DNA from: Flavivirga aquatica | GTDB lineage: Bacteria > Bacteroidota > Bacteroidia > Flavobacteriales > Flavobacteriaceae | Length of the DNA: 64,000 bases | Direction of reading: 5' to 3' | Assembly: GCF_001747085.1 (NCBI RefSeq) | Contig: NZ_MDJD01000054.1 | Span: 930,001-994,000, forward strand | Part shown: piece by piece, positions 1-10,100 of the stretch | How positions within the stretch are numbered: position 1 is the stretch's first letter | How the letters are laid out: the number at the start of each line of letters is the position of its first letter | The notes under the pieces: generated by a model | Database searches by the model: none | What the model was told of the DNA's origin: nothing | What the model saw: the letters and a program-made list of their open reading frames with translations, nothing else | Position numbers and translations under genes: made by a program

Positions 1-1
1 T

Positions 2-496
2 ATTTCCTGTATATCGCTGGTAAATTTATACCCAAATATTGTTCTCATAAAATCACTAACAAAACTATTTTGTATTCCAGGATTACGGTTAGGTTATATT
101 ATTAGTAATCCCAATTTCATTTCAAAATTAATGCAACATAAAATGCCTTGGAATGTTAATAGTTTAGCGTTGCATGCGGGTGAATTTATTTTTAAAAATT
201 ACGATGCATTAGCTCCTAATTTCAATACCTGTTTTAAAAATCTTGCTATTCTAAAAAAAGAAATAAATGAGTTGGATGGTTTTGAAGTTATTCCATCAAA
301 TACAAGTTATTTTTTAATACGTATGAATCAACCAAAAGCTACCGAATTAAAAAAACACCTTATACATAAACATCAATTATTAATAAGAGATGCATCTAAT
401 TTTAGAACTTTAGATCCGCATTATATTCGTATCGCAAGTCAAAGCTTAAAACAAAACAAATTATTAATCAATGCATTAAAACAATGGAACAACTAA
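2..496 (+). CDS. cobD: L-threonine-O-3-phosphate decarboxylase, 3' part (5' end outside window)
   Basis: This is the C-terminal part of a PLP-dependent class I/II aminotransferase-fold enzyme. The frame is open from base 2, so the ATG at 131 is internal. The residues before it include IKSLTKLFCIPGLRLGYI, which is the PLP-lysine motif of this family (lysine in SLTK) followed by the conserved GLRLGY. In cobalamin synthesis the family decarboxylates threonine phosphate to (R)-1-aminopropan-2-ol phosphate, the linker of the nucleotide loop. The stop overlaps the start of cbiB by 13 bases, and the cbiB product joins that aminopropanol arm to the corrin. This neighbour fixes the assignment over histidinol-phosphate aminotransferase, which has the same fold. 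It is called cobC in the Pseudomonas naming scheme. Confidence 0.85.
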   Translation: MSCISLVNLYPNIVLIKSLTKLFCIPGLRLGYIISNPNFISKLMQHKMPWNVNSLALHAGEFIFKNYDALAPNFNTCFKNLAILKKEINELDGFEVIPSNTSYFLIRMNQPKATELKKHLIHKHQLLIRDASNFRTLDPHYIRIASQSLKQNKLLINALKQWNN

Positions 497-1413
497 CCAG
501 TATTCTTCCGTTATTTCTAGCTTATTTTATTGATTTGCTTTTAGGAGATCCGCGTTGGTTACCACACCCTATTCGTTTGTTTGGAAATTTAATTGCTTAT
601 GGAGAAAAACTTTTAAATAAAAATAATTTAAGATTTTTTAAAGGCTTAATACTCGTTCTTATTTTAACAACAAGTACTTTTATGTTCTTTTACTATATAG
701 AACAAGCTTTAAAACCTTACTTATGGGCAACTATTATTTTTAAAACGCTTTTTTTATTTTATGCTATTGCTAATAAAAGTTTAGTTAGTGAAGGTAAAGC
801 CGTTTTTAAAGCTCTAAAAGAAGGCATTAAACAAGGGCGATCAAGACTTTCTTGGATTGTTGGTCGAGATACATCTCAACTTAACGAACAGGAAATAAAA
901 ACAGCTGTGTTTGAAACGTTATCAGAAAATTTGAGCGATGGTGTTATCGCTCCTCTTTTCTTCTTTGCTATTTTAGGCATACCGGGAGCTATGCTCTACA
1001 AAATGGTAAATACCTTAGATTCTATGATAGGTTACAAAAATGAACGCTATTATCATTTTGGCAAATTTGCTGCAAAACTAGATGATGTTTTCAATTATAT
1101 CCCTTCTAGACTAACAGCTTTATATATGTTATTAATTAACTTTAAATTAAATAAAACGCTGTTTGTTTTTAAACATGGAAAAAAACATTCTAGCCCTAAT
1201 GCTGGCTACCCAGAAGCTGCTTTAGCTATCATATTAAACTGTCGTTTTGGAGGCTCTAATTATTATCATGGTGTTTTAGTAGACAAACCTTATATAGGTA
1301 CTAACCATAGAATAATAAAAAATTCTGAATTTAAACGTGTTGCTAAAATTAATCATGCTACTACAGCTCTTTTTGTAATTAGTATAACTTTATGTTTTTA
1401 TTTTTTTCTCTAA
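484..1413 (+). CDS. cbiB: Adenosylcobinamide-phosphate synthase CbiB (CobD family)
   Basis: This 309-residue integral membrane protein attaches the aminopropanol (phosphate) arm to adenosylcobyric acid. The N-terminal motif DLLLGDPRWLPHPIRLFG (about residues 17-34) is the family signature. Further conserved stretches are ETLSENLSDGVIAPLFF near residue 145 and the NTLDSMIGYKNERY segment that follows. Several hydrophobic segments (about 55-72, 80-97, 155-175 and 288-308) fit the usual multi-pass topology, and the length is normal. The start overlaps the end of the upstream decarboxylase and the stop touches the next ATG, so the three genes should be co-transcribed. Confidence 0.95.
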   Translation: MEQLTSILPLFLAYFIDLLLGDPRWLPHPIRLFGNLIAYGEKLLNKNNLRFFKGLILVLILTTSTFMFFYYIEQALKPYLWATIIFKTLFLFYAIANKSLVSEGKAVFKALKEGIKQGRSRLSWIVGRDTSQLNEQEIKTAVFETLSENLSDGVIAPLFFFAILGIPGAMLYKMVNTLDSMIGYKNERYYHFGKFAAKLDDVFNYIPSRLTALYMLLINFKLNKTLFVFKHGKKHSSPNAGYPEAALAIILNCRFGGSNYYHGVLVDKPYIGTNHRIIKNSEFKRVAKINHATTALFVISITLCFYFFL

Positions 1414-1938
1414 ATGAAACGATACATTATAACTGGTGCACCAGGAACAGGTAAAACAACATTAATTAATGCTTTACGCAAAAAAGGTTTTACTTGTTTT
1501 GAAGAAGTTTCTAGACGCATTATAAAACAACAACAAGCTATTAACGGAACAAAAACACCTTGGCAAGATGTTAACGGTTTTACCCAATTAGTATACAATA
1601 CAACCACTAAAGAACTTAACACCTCAACCAACACGATTACATTTGTAGACAGAAGTTTAGCAGATAATATTGCATATTTACAACTAAAAAACTGTGCTAT
1701 AAATGAGGAGTTAGCAACGTTTAATTACCATAAACATTACCATAACATTGTTTTCTTTCTTCCTATTTGGAAAGCTATATATGTACAAGACAATCAAAGA
1801 ATCCAATCCTTTGAAGACGCCAAGAAATTAGACCTCCTTTTATATAAAACCTACCAAGAATTAGGCTTTAAAATAATTGTTTTAGACAAAGATACAGTCT
1901 CTAATAGAGAACTTCAAATTACAAATCTTGTCAAATAA
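1414..1938 (+). CDS. Small P-loop NTPase of the AAA_28 type in the cobalamin cluster
   Basis: This is a 174-residue nucleotide-binding protein. A Walker A motif GAPGTGKTT starts at residue 8, and a plausible Walker B/acidic region (ITFVDRSLAD) lies near residue 73. The fold resembles the small ATPases annotated as AAA_28 or nucleoside kinase-like. The substrate cannot be read from the sequence. It begins immediately after the cbiB stop and ends before the cobalamin riboswitch, so a role linked to corrinoid metabolism is inferred from position only. A kinase acting on a small corrinoid or loop precursor is possible but unproven. Confidence 0.7.
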   Translation: MKRYIITGAPGTGKTTLINALRKKGFTCFEEVSRRIIKQQQAINGTKTPWQDVNGFTQLVYNTTTKELNTSTNTITFVDRSLADNIAYLQLKNCAINEELATFNYHKHYHNIVFFLPIWKAIYVQDNQRIQSFEDAKKLDLLLYKTYQELGFKIIVLDKDTVSNRELQITNLVK

Positions 1939-1974
1939 AAAACCTATATTCGCATCACTTTTAATGGTTTTTTA

Positions 1975-2125
1975 AATTACACTAAAAATTAAAAGGGAAT
2001 TTGGTGAAACTCCAAAACTGTTCCCGCAACTGTAAAATTTATAAAAACAGCATTTAAAATACCACTGTAACTAAAGTTATGGGAAGGTTAATGCTTGTTG
2101 AATTAAGTCAGGAGACCTGCCATTT
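1975..2125 (+). promoter_or_regulatory. Cobalamin (adenosylcobalamin) riboswitch
   Basis: The leader upstream of the TonB receptor carries the conserved aptamer pieces in order. These are AAAGGGAA with TGGTGAAACTCCA (about 1991-2013), TCCCGCAACTGTAA (2021-2034), ACCACTG (2061-2067), GGGAAGG (2081-2087), and the B12 box AAGTCAGGAGACCTGCC at 2105-2121. It should lower expression of the receptor and of the genes behind it when adenosylcobalamin is plentiful. It is the only such aptamer I found in the window. Confidence 0.95.
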
Positions 2126-2141
2126 AAAGCTAAATATTTAT

Positions 2142-2162
2142 TAACTCTCGGGTAAAGAGTTA
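2142..2162 (+). promoter_or_regulatory. Hairpin downstream of the B12 aptamer (possible expression platform)
   Basis: TAACTCT at 2142-2148 pairs with AGAGTTA at 2156-2162 around a 7-base loop. It sits between the B12 box and the ATG at 2218. No uridine run follows, so a termination mechanism is not obvious. It may instead take part in long-range pairing with the aptamer. Confidence 0.4.
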
Positions 2163-2217
2163 GAAAATTGTATTTTAAAACATTTTCTTTCCTTACCTGC
2201 ATAATATCTTTTTTTAA

Positions 2218-4476
2218 ATGTTAAAAAAAATGATTTTTTGCAGTGTTTGTGTGGTATTACTATCATTAACCATACACGCTCAAAACAATACTCCCTTAAA
2301 AGGTAGAGTAACAGATGCCGATACTAATATTGGTATAAGTAATGTAGCTATAAAACTATTAGCTACTGCCAATGGAACCTTAACTAATAATGATGGAAGT
2401 TACAGCATTACCTTAGCAAGTATTCCTGCTAAACTAGAGTTTTCAATTTTAGGCTATCAACCTAAAACCGTTATTGTAAAGGAACAATTAGAAAACTTAA
2501 ACATATCTATAAAAAAAACAGCTACCGAATTATCCGAAATAGTTATTAGCTCTTCCGCAGAAAAAATTTTAGGAACGCATAAGACATCAAAAATTTCCTT
2601 ACAATTAATGCCTATAAGTAGTGCTCAAGATTTATTAAAAACCATACCCGGATTATTTATTGCCCAACATGCTGGAGGAGGAAAAGCTGAACAAATATTT
2701 TTACGTGGTTTTGATAATGACCACGGAACCGACTTCGCTGTAATGGTAGACGATATTCCTGCTAATCTATCGTCTCATGCTCACGGACAAGGATATGCAG
2801 ACTTACACTTTTTAATACCAGAAACAATTAAAGATGCTGATTATTACAAAGGCCCTCATGAAAGCTCTTTAGGTAATTTTGCTGTTTCGGGAGCAGCTAA
2901 ATTTAGCTCAAAAAACAGGTTACATCGTAACCTTCTAAAAATAGAATATGGGCAATATGATTTTATAAGAGCTTTAGCAATGGTTTCTCTTATAAATGAA
3001 AAAAACGTTCTAACTAAAAATAATGAAAGCGCATACATAGCTATAGAAGGCACTTATAATAAAAGCTTCTTTAATAGCCCTCAAAATTTAAGACGATTAA
3101 ACACCTTTACAAAATACAATGTAGACTTATCTAACACCAGTACTTTATCAACATCTATCTCTACATTTCATAGCGACTGGAATGCTTCTGGGCAAATACC
3201 TTTAAGAGCCGTAGAATTAGGACTTATTAATCGTTTTGATGCTATAGATAACCAAGAAGGAGGTGATACAAAAAGGATACATATAAACACGCAATTAGAT
3301 ACTAAAATATCAGAAAACATACGTTTAAAAAATCAAATGTATTATGTTTCTAATCGTTATAATTTATTTTCTAATTTTTCATTCTACCAAAACAATCCAA
3401 TAGATGGAGATATGATTCATCAGGAAGAGAATCGTCATATATATGCCTATCAAGGAAGCATAACTACCAAAAAACTTTTTCAAATAAATAAGAGTAATAC
3501 AACCTTAGGGTGGCAAGTGCAGCATAACAATAACAAAATAGGATTAAATAACACTATTGGCAGAACATTTAGAGATATTGTTAATCATTCTAAAATAAAG
3601 GAAACCAACTATGCGCTTTATTTAAAAGAACGTTTACAAGCAACATCCAGACTTACTGTTTTAGCTGGTTTAAGAGCAGATTATTTTCGTTTTAATTTAG
3701 CAGAAATTGTTCCTACCCCTCAAAAAGGAGACAATACTGCTTTTAGATGGAGTCCTAAACTTAGTTTATTCTATGATTTTACTAAAAACTTTCAACTATA
3801 CGCCAAAGCCAGTTCTGGATTTCATTCTAATTATACAAACGCCGCTGTAAAAAATAAAACTGTACATGCATTACCAAAAGCTATTGGGTACGATTTAGGA
3901 ACAGAATTTAAAATTGGTAATAATCTAATAGGTAACCTTGCTACTTGGTATTTAGAAAGTGATGCTGAATTTGTATTCGTTGCAGATAGTTTTGAATTTG
4001 AAAACAAAGGACGCTCTAAACGCATAGGAGGTGAAGCTTCTTTTAGATACCAACCTTTTTCTTATTTCTGGTTAGATACAGATTTAAACTATAGTTACGG
4101 CACATTATTGGATACTCCTAAAGCTGAAAATAAAATTCCTAGCGCTCCTCGATTTTCCTCTACTGGTGGAGCAACTTTACAATTACAAAACAGATTAAAA
4201 GGATCTTTACGTTATCGTTATTTAGGAGAACGTCCTTTAATAGAAGATGAGTCTGTTATTGCTCAAGATTATTTTATTTTAGATGCTGCAATTAATTATA
4301 CCAAACCTTCATACGAAATAGGTTTATCTATAGAAAATGTATTTAATCAAAAATGGAGAGAAGCCATTTTTTATGATTCTTCTCAATTACAAACAGAAGC
4401 AAATCCTGTAGACGATATTCATTTTACACCAGGAACTCCTTTTTTAGCAAAACTTAGCTTAACTTACTTCTTTTAA
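2218..4476 (+). CDS. btuB: TonB-dependent outer-membrane receptor, probably for cobalamin (BtuB-like)
   Basis: This 752-residue receptor has a signal peptide (residues 1-21, ending HAQ) and a carboxypeptidase-like regulatory beta domain (about 27-105, starting LKGRVTDADT). A plug domain follows (about 115-225, with LLKTIPGLFI and FLRGFDNDHG), then a beta-barrel ending in an aromatic YFF residue. This N-terminal extension is typical of Bacteroidota transporters. Substrate identity rests on context: it is the first gene behind the cobalamin riboswitch and sits in a B12 synthesis locus. Its motifs also resemble receptors annotated only as TonB-dependent, so transport of another corrinoid or of cobalt chelates cannot be excluded. 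Confidence 0.85.
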   Translation: MLKKMIFCSVCVVLLSLTIHAQNNTPLKGRVTDADTNIGISNVAIKLLATANGTLTNNDGSYSITLASIPAKLEFSILGYQPKTVIVKEQLENLNISIKKTATELSEIVISSSAEKILGTHKTSKISLQLMPISSAQDLLKTIPGLFIAQHAGGGKAEQIFLRGFDNDHGTDFAVMVDDIPANLSSHAHGQGYADLHFLIPETIKDADYYKGPHESSLGNFAVSGAAKFSSKNRLHRNLLKIEYGQYDFIRALAMVSLINEKNVLTKNNESAYIAIEGTYNKSFFNSPQNLRRLNTFTKYNVDLSNTSTLSTSISTFHSDWNASGQIPLRAVELGLINRFDAIDNQEGGDTKRIHINTQLDTKISENIRLKNQMYYVSNRYNLFSNFSFYQNNPIDGDMIHQEENRHIYAYQGSITTKKLFQINKSNTTLGWQVQHNNNKIGLNNTIGRTFRDIVNHSKIKETNYALYLKERLQATSRLTVLAGLRADYFRFNLAEIVPTPQKGDNTAFRWSPKLSLFYDFTKNFQLYAKASSGFHSNYTNAAVKNKTVHALPKAIGYDLGTEFKIGNNLIGNLATWYLESDAEFVFVADSFEFENKGRSKRIGGEASFRYQPFSYFWLDTDLNYSYGTLLDTPKAENKIPSAPRFSSTGGATLQLQNRLKGSLRYRYLGERPLIEDESVIAQDYFILDAAINYTKPSYEIGLSIENVFNQKWREAIFYDSSQLQTEANPVDDIHFTPGTPFLAKLSLTYFF

Positions 4477-4479
4477 ATT

Positions 4480-5325
4480 ATGGGAAAAGATATCACTAAA
4501 ATAACAACCACTTTCGAATTTTGTGATGGTGGATCATGTCAAAAAGCAAAAAGCGAACTTGCTGTTCGAGAAGCTAGAGCCTATTTAAGAAATGAAAAAC
4601 TTTGGGATACCACACACACTATACGTACCAGATGTAATGGTCGTTGTGAAGATGCTCCAACTTGGATTGTACAACCCGGTAATTATTGGTATAAAAACCT
4701 TACTCCAGAAAAAGCGGTTACCATTGTTAAGTCTCATATAGAAAAACAAGAACCTATTAAAGACTTTTTACTATACAAAGCAGGAGATACTGTTTTAAAT
4801 ACTGAAAATGAAAAAACAGTAAAACCTATTGTATTCAAAGAGAAAACCGACACAGATTATGGAGACGCCTTAGTTGCTAGAGCATTTGCTTCAGATCAAT
4901 ATATTTACCCCCTATTTCAAAAACTTTTTAACACAGAAAACAATCTTGAAATAATTTTTTCTGGTGAAAAACACTTTATAGACATACCTTTAACTGTTAA
5001 TTACACAGATGATTTCGACATCACTATAAAAGGACATAATATTAATTTCAAACTAGCCATTGGAGCCATTACAAAAGCCATGGAAGAAAAAATCGCTCCA
5101 GAAATCTTAGAGCGAAAGCTTGGTGTTTCTGAAGTTATTTGGTTAAAAAATAATCCTACTTTAATAGGAGCTATTCGTTTAAAAAACAGAAAAGGAAAAC
5201 ATTTATTGACTATAAATATCCCTAAAGAAAACACATCCATTTGGAATTACATTTTAGAAATTTATTTATCAATGGATCTTCAAAATCCGAGAATAATTAG
5301 TAACCTCAGCACTCATGAATCTTAA
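4480..5325 (+). CDS. Thioredoxin-like [2Fe-2S] ferredoxin with a C-terminal extra domain
   Basis: The N-terminal ~100 residues match the thioredoxin-fold [2Fe-2S] ferredoxins. Cysteines C15, C20, C52 and C56 are spaced as CxxxxC and CxxxC (FCDGGSC and RCNGRCE). The remaining ~180 residues, beginning about GDALVARAF, form a second domain that I do not recognise. The gene starts three bases after the receptor stop and is therefore under the same riboswitch. A likely role is to donate electrons to a corrin-ring reductase or to cobalt reduction before adenosylation. That role is inferred from the operon, not from any catalytic motif. Confidence 0.75.
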   Translation: MGKDITKITTTFEFCDGGSCQKAKSELAVREARAYLRNEKLWDTTHTIRTRCNGRCEDAPTWIVQPGNYWYKNLTPEKAVTIVKSHIEKQEPIKDFLLYKAGDTVLNTENEKTVKPIVFKEKTDTDYGDALVARAFASDQYIYPLFQKLFNTENNLEIIFSGEKHFIDIPLTVNYTDDFDITIKGHNINFKLAIGAITKAMEEKIAPEILERKLGVSEVIWLKNNPTLIGAIRLKNRKGKHLLTINIPKENTSIWNYILEIYLSMDLQNPRIISNLSTHES

Positions 5326-6133
5326 ACAAATTAGCATTATAGGCTCTGGTTGGTTAGGCACACCTTTAGCTGTTAAACTACTATCTCAAGGTTATACCGT
5401 TAAAAGTTCGACAACCTCTAGCAACAAAACAGCAGAGTTAAAAAAACAAGGTTTAACTCCATACGTATTTACTTTAGGTAATCCCGATAAAGATGAAGTT
5501 ATTCCAGATTTCTTAAACTCTAGCGATATTATAATTATCAACTTCCCGCCTAAAAGAATACCTAATATAGAGACGGTTTACGTAAATCAAGTTAGCGCTA
5601 TTCTTCCCTATTTAAATCCTAAACAAAACGTACTTTTTATTAGTTCTACCTCGGTTTACCAAAACAATAATAATTGGGTAAAAGAAGATATGGTCGTTGC
5701 ACCAGAAAAAAAATCTGGAGAAGCGGTATATGCCGTAGAAAAGTTATTAAGAGATACTTTAAAAGAACGCTTAACAATTTTACGTTTCTCTGGTTTAATT
5801 GGGTATGATAGGTTACCTGGTCGATTTTTAGCAAATAAAACCAATATAGCTAATGGAAAAGCACCTATTAATGTAATACATAGAGACGATTGCATTGGAC
5901 TAATTAATGCTATTATTAAACAAAATTGTTGGGGAGAAGTTATTAATGGAAGCACAGATGAACACCCTTTAAGAGAAGATTTTTATACCTTAGCAGCAGA
6001 AAAAATTGGACTAACACCTCCTACTTTTTTAAAACAAGAAAACATACTATTTAAAAAGGTTTGTAATACTAAAAGTAAAACACTCCTAAATTATAAATAT
6101 CAACACCCAGATCCTTTAAAATTAATTGCGTAG
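5315..6133 (+). CDS. NAD(P)-binding extended SDR-like protein (YeeZ-type)
   Basis: This 272-residue protein opens with a Rossmann motif, ISIIGSGWLGTPLA. A later FISSTSVY segment and YAVEKLL (YxxxK-like) resemble the atypical extended short-chain dehydrogenases represented by E. coli YeeZ. Its start overlaps the ferredoxin gene by 11 bases, so the two are translationally coupled within the riboswitch operon. A ferredoxin and a nucleotide-binding oxidoreductase side by side suggest a redox step in corrinoid handling. The substrate is unknown. Confidence 0.7.
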   Translation: MNLKQISIIGSGWLGTPLAVKLLSQGYTVKSSTTSSNKTAELKKQGLTPYVFTLGNPDKDEVIPDFLNSSDIIIINFPPKRIPNIETVYVNQVSAILPYLNPKQNVLFISSTSVYQNNNNWVKEDMVVAPEKKSGEAVYAVEKLLRDTLKERLTILRFSGLIGYDRLPGRFLANKTNIANGKAPINVIHRDDCIGLINAIIKQNCWGEVINGSTDEHPLREDFYTLAAEKIGLTPPTFLKQENILFKKVCNTKSKTLLNYKYQHPDPLKLIA

Positions 6134-6172
6134 TATTTTTATTCTTGGAATTAAACCTTTAATTAAATTACA

Positions 6173-7111
6173 ATGAAAGAAGGCATATTACTTTGCGGCC
6201 ATGGTACTAGAAGACAAGCTGGAGTTAATTCGTTTAAAGAATTAGTTCGTGTATTACGAGAACGTTATGAAGATAAATATGAAGTTGATTATGGCTTTTT
6301 AGAATTCAATCACCCAACTTATGAAGCTGCTGTTGAGCGTATGTACTTAAATGGAGTGCGTAAAATATATGCGCTTCCTGTTATTCTTTTTGCTGGTTCG
6401 CATGCCAAAAATGATATTCCTTTTGAATTAAATACGCTTCAAGGCTATCATGATGATTTAACCATTTCTATGGGAAAACATATTGGTGTGAGTTCTTTTT
6501 TACTAGACTTGGCTGTAAAACGTATCGAAGAAACCGAAAATAAATTCCCGAAAATAGACAGAAAAGATACGTGTTTAGTTGTTGTTGGTAGAGGCACCAC
6601 AGATCCAGATGCTAATAGTGATGTTGCTAAACTAACTAGTATGCTTTGGGATGGTATGGGCTTTGGCTTTGCAACAACCGCTTACAGTGGCACTGCATAT
6701 CCTAAAATTGACGAAGGCTTAAACATGGTTAATAAACTAGGGTTTAAACGCACTATCGTTATTCCATTTTTCTTTTTTACAGGTGTTTTGTTAGAACGCA
6801 TTTATAAGCATGTATCCGAAATGAATGCGGCATCCAATCTTGAGTATATTTATACAGATCCTTTTGGTGCAGACGAACTTATTCTAAAAGCTTTTGATGA
6901 GCGTTTAGATGAAGCAAAAAATGGCATAGCTAATATGAATTGTCAACTATGTAAATACCGAAAACAAGTTGTTGGTTTCGAAGAAGACCTAGGAAAAGAG
7001 CAGGTAGGTCATCACTTAAACGTAAAAGGTATTTTGTTTGAAGAAGATGAAAAACCTGGTGCTAAAAAGAACACTCTAGGCTCTAAGATTAAGAAAATAT
7101 TAGGGATTTAA
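6173..7111 (+). CDS. cbiX: Sirohydrochlorin cobalto/ferrochelatase CbiX (long, two-domain form)
   Basis: This 312-residue chelatase of the CbiX/SirB family consists of two tandem chelatase folds. The first holds LLCGHGTR (metal-binding His10) and FAGSHAKNDIP with the second conserved histidine. The second half begins near CLVVVGRGTTDPD, where the equivalent histidine is replaced by arginine, as is common in duplicated forms. A C-terminal CxxC (NCQLCK) may bind metal or a cluster. The family inserts Co2+ (or Fe2+) into sirohydrochlorin. It is the last gene of the plus-strand riboswitch operon and converges on cobN with only 13 bases between stops. Confidence 0.9.
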   Translation: MKEGILLCGHGTRRQAGVNSFKELVRVLRERYEDKYEVDYGFLEFNHPTYEAAVERMYLNGVRKIYALPVILFAGSHAKNDIPFELNTLQGYHDDLTISMGKHIGVSSFLLDLAVKRIEETENKFPKIDRKDTCLVVVGRGTTDPDANSDVAKLTSMLWDGMGFGFATTAYSGTAYPKIDEGLNMVNKLGFKRTIVIPFFFFTGVLLERIYKHVSEMNAASNLEYIYTDPFGADELILKAFDERLDEAKNGIANMNCQLCKYRKQVVGFEEDLGKEQVGHHLNVKGILFEEDEKPGAKKNTLGSKIKKILGI

Positions 7112-7124
7112 TCTTCAAAAACTT

Positions 7125-10100
7125 TTATTCCACTATACTTTCCCCTTCCATGTATAAATCTTCTAACTGTTGCTTTATCTCATCTGAAGGATTTTGCCAC
7201 ATACCACGTTGAATAGCTTCTAATAATCGCTCACTCATATCTTTTAATGCCCAAGGATTATTTTGCTTTATAAAGGCTTTATTTTCTGGATTTAATAAAT
7301 AACTTTCTGTAACACCTTCGTACATAAAATCATCAATTAAATTCGTAGTAGCATCATAAGCAAATAAATAATCTAAGGTAGCGGCCATTTCAAATGCGCC
7401 TTTATAACCATGACGTTGCACGCCTGCTATCCATTTCGGATTAATAACTCGGGATCGATATACTTTTAACAGTTCTTCTTTTAGGCTTTTTACCTTCGGG
7501 TTTTCTGGACGCGAATGGTCTCCAAAATAAATATCGGCTTCACTCCCTTTTACCGTTTTTACAGCATTAGCTAAACCACCTTGAAACTGATAATAATCGT
7601 CACTATCTAAAATATCATGCTCTCTATTATCTTGATTTTGCATAACTATTTGCATAGCTTGCAAACGGTGCTGAAACGATTCGTGTGCAGACACACCTTT
7701 TTTAGCATTTCCATAAGCATAACCACTCCAATTAATATACACTTTAGCTAAATCGTCTTGAGTTTCCCAATTTTTCTCATCAATTACGGCTTGTAAACCT
7801 GCTCCATATGCTCCGGGCTTAGACCCAAAAACTCTATATAAAGAGCGGTTATTAGCTTCTGCTTTATCTAATCCTTGAGATTGCCAATGGGTACTTTCTT
7901 CTAAATATCTTTTACGAATAGGGTTATCTTCTTCGGGTTCTTCTAACTGGGCTACTCGCGTAACTGCTGCATTAAATAAATTAATAACATCTGGAAAAGC
8001 ATCTCTAAAAAAACCTGAAATACGTAATGTAACGTCTATTCTTGGTCTTCCTAATTTCACCAAAGGAATAACTTCAAAATCACTCACTCTACGATTTGCA
8101 TTTCTCCATATAGGCTTTACTCCCATTAATGCAAAAGCTTGAGCAATATCATCGCCTCCTGTTCGCATCGTTGATGTTCCCCAAACGGAAATACCAATCG
8201 TTTCTGGGTACTCACCATGCTCTTGCAGATATCTATCTATAATTAACTGCGCACTTTTTTCTCCTAATTTAAATGCTGTTTCGGTAGGAATGGTTCGTAC
8301 ATCTACCGAATAAAAATTCCTTCCTGTAGGTAATAAATCTAAACGTCCACGAGTTGGTGCTCCCGAAGGTCCAGATGGCACATATGCACCATTTAATCCT
8401 GCTATTAAATTGGTAATTTCTTCTGTAGTATTATTTACAGCTACTAACGTTTTTGCTTTTAAAATCTTTAAAATGGCATTCGTTTTAGCATATTCATTAT
8501 TTAATACTTCTGTATCTAAATATGTTATGAGTAACTCTTTTGCTAATAATTCTAACTGTTCTACAACTTGACCTACAGTTTTACAAACTACAGTGTTTAT
8601 AGTAGCTTCTAACTTATCTGAATATTCTAGAGATAAAATATTTTTAGTAATACCAAAATCTTCTGCCAAGGCTTGTGTAATGCCTTGTTGCTGATAAGTT
8701 GGCACTCTATGTAAAGCTATTAGCAAATCTATTAATTGTTCGTTAATTGGTGCTTTTCCAAAAATATGGAGTCCGTCTCTTATTTGTGCTTCTTTCAATT
8801 CACACAAATAACCATCTAACTTCACTAATAGTTCATCTAAATCATTAGAAACTATACCTAAATCTACATTTAACTTGGTTTCTGTAACTAAATTAGCTAT
8901 TTCCTTTTCTAATACTTTTGATCTTTTTGGATCAAGGTTTGAAGCCTCATAATACTCGTCTACCAAATGTTCCAACTTCATTAAACTTCCATAGCTTTCG
9001 GCTCTAGTCATTGGAGGTATTAAGTGATCTATAATTACGGCTTGATTTCTTCTTTTGGCTTGTGTTCCTTCCCCTGGATCATTAATTATAAATGGATAAA
9101 AATGAGGTAAAGCATCAAATAATGCTGCGGGAAAACAAGTTTCTGGATCAAGAGATACACTTTTTCCTGGCAACCATTCTAAATTTCCGTGCTTTCCTAA
9201 ATGAATAACCGCATCGGCTTTATAAGTATCTTGCAACCAGAAATAATAGGCTAAATATTGATATGTTGGTGGTAAATCTGGTGAATGATAAATGGCTTGC
9301 GGATCTTGATTATATCCTCTTGATGGTTGGATACTCACAAAAACATTTCCTAATAAAAAACCTGCTATTATAAATCCTTTTTCTGTAAAATACGGGTCGT
9401 TATCTGGTGTTCCCCATTGCGTAATTATCTTCTCTTGTAATATGGGTGATAATACTGCAAATCGTTTTTCAAAAGCCTTAATATCATAACATATAGCATG
9501 AGGTCTTGTAATGGTTGTACTCACATCATTAGTGGTTACTTGCGTAACCCAATGCATTAATGCTGTTCCGCTTTCTGGCAATTGTTCGCCTAGTGTGTAT
9601 CCTTGCTTTTGCAATTCGTGTAATAGAACAATACAACTTTCTGGAGTATCTAGTCCTACCCCATTTGCTAAACGACTATCCTTATTTGGGTAGTTTGGTA
9701 ATATTACTGCTACTTTTTTATCTTCATTTTTTTTATGCTGAAGGTTAATCCAGTTTTTAGCTAAGCGTACCATAAACTCACATGCTGGAATATGTGCTTC
9801 GTATTTTATAATAGAACTGTCGGTTAATGGATCTTTAGCAACTTCTTTTTTAAAGGAAACCGCTCTTCCTATAATACGGCCATCTATTTCTGGTAAAGCG
9901 ATATTCATAGCAATATCTGTTGGTGGTAATCCAAAAAGCCCTTCTTCCCAAACGGTTTTATTACTTGTTGAAAAAATAGCCTGTAATACTGGGACTTTTA
10001 ATCTTTCAAAAATAAAATCACTATCATCGGAAGATTTTATAGTGAATCCTGTTGTATTTAAAATAGCATGAATGTCTCGGCTATGAGAATTTGTTATGAG

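Noticed and set aside
131-496. A separate 121-residue gene starting at the ATG at 131
   Set aside because: The frame is open upstream to base 2 and carries the PLP-lysine motif, so the ATG is internal to a longer enzyme.
1410-1634. Minus-strand open frame over the P-loop ATPase
   Set aside because: It is antisense to a clear Walker-motif gene, with no start context or family.
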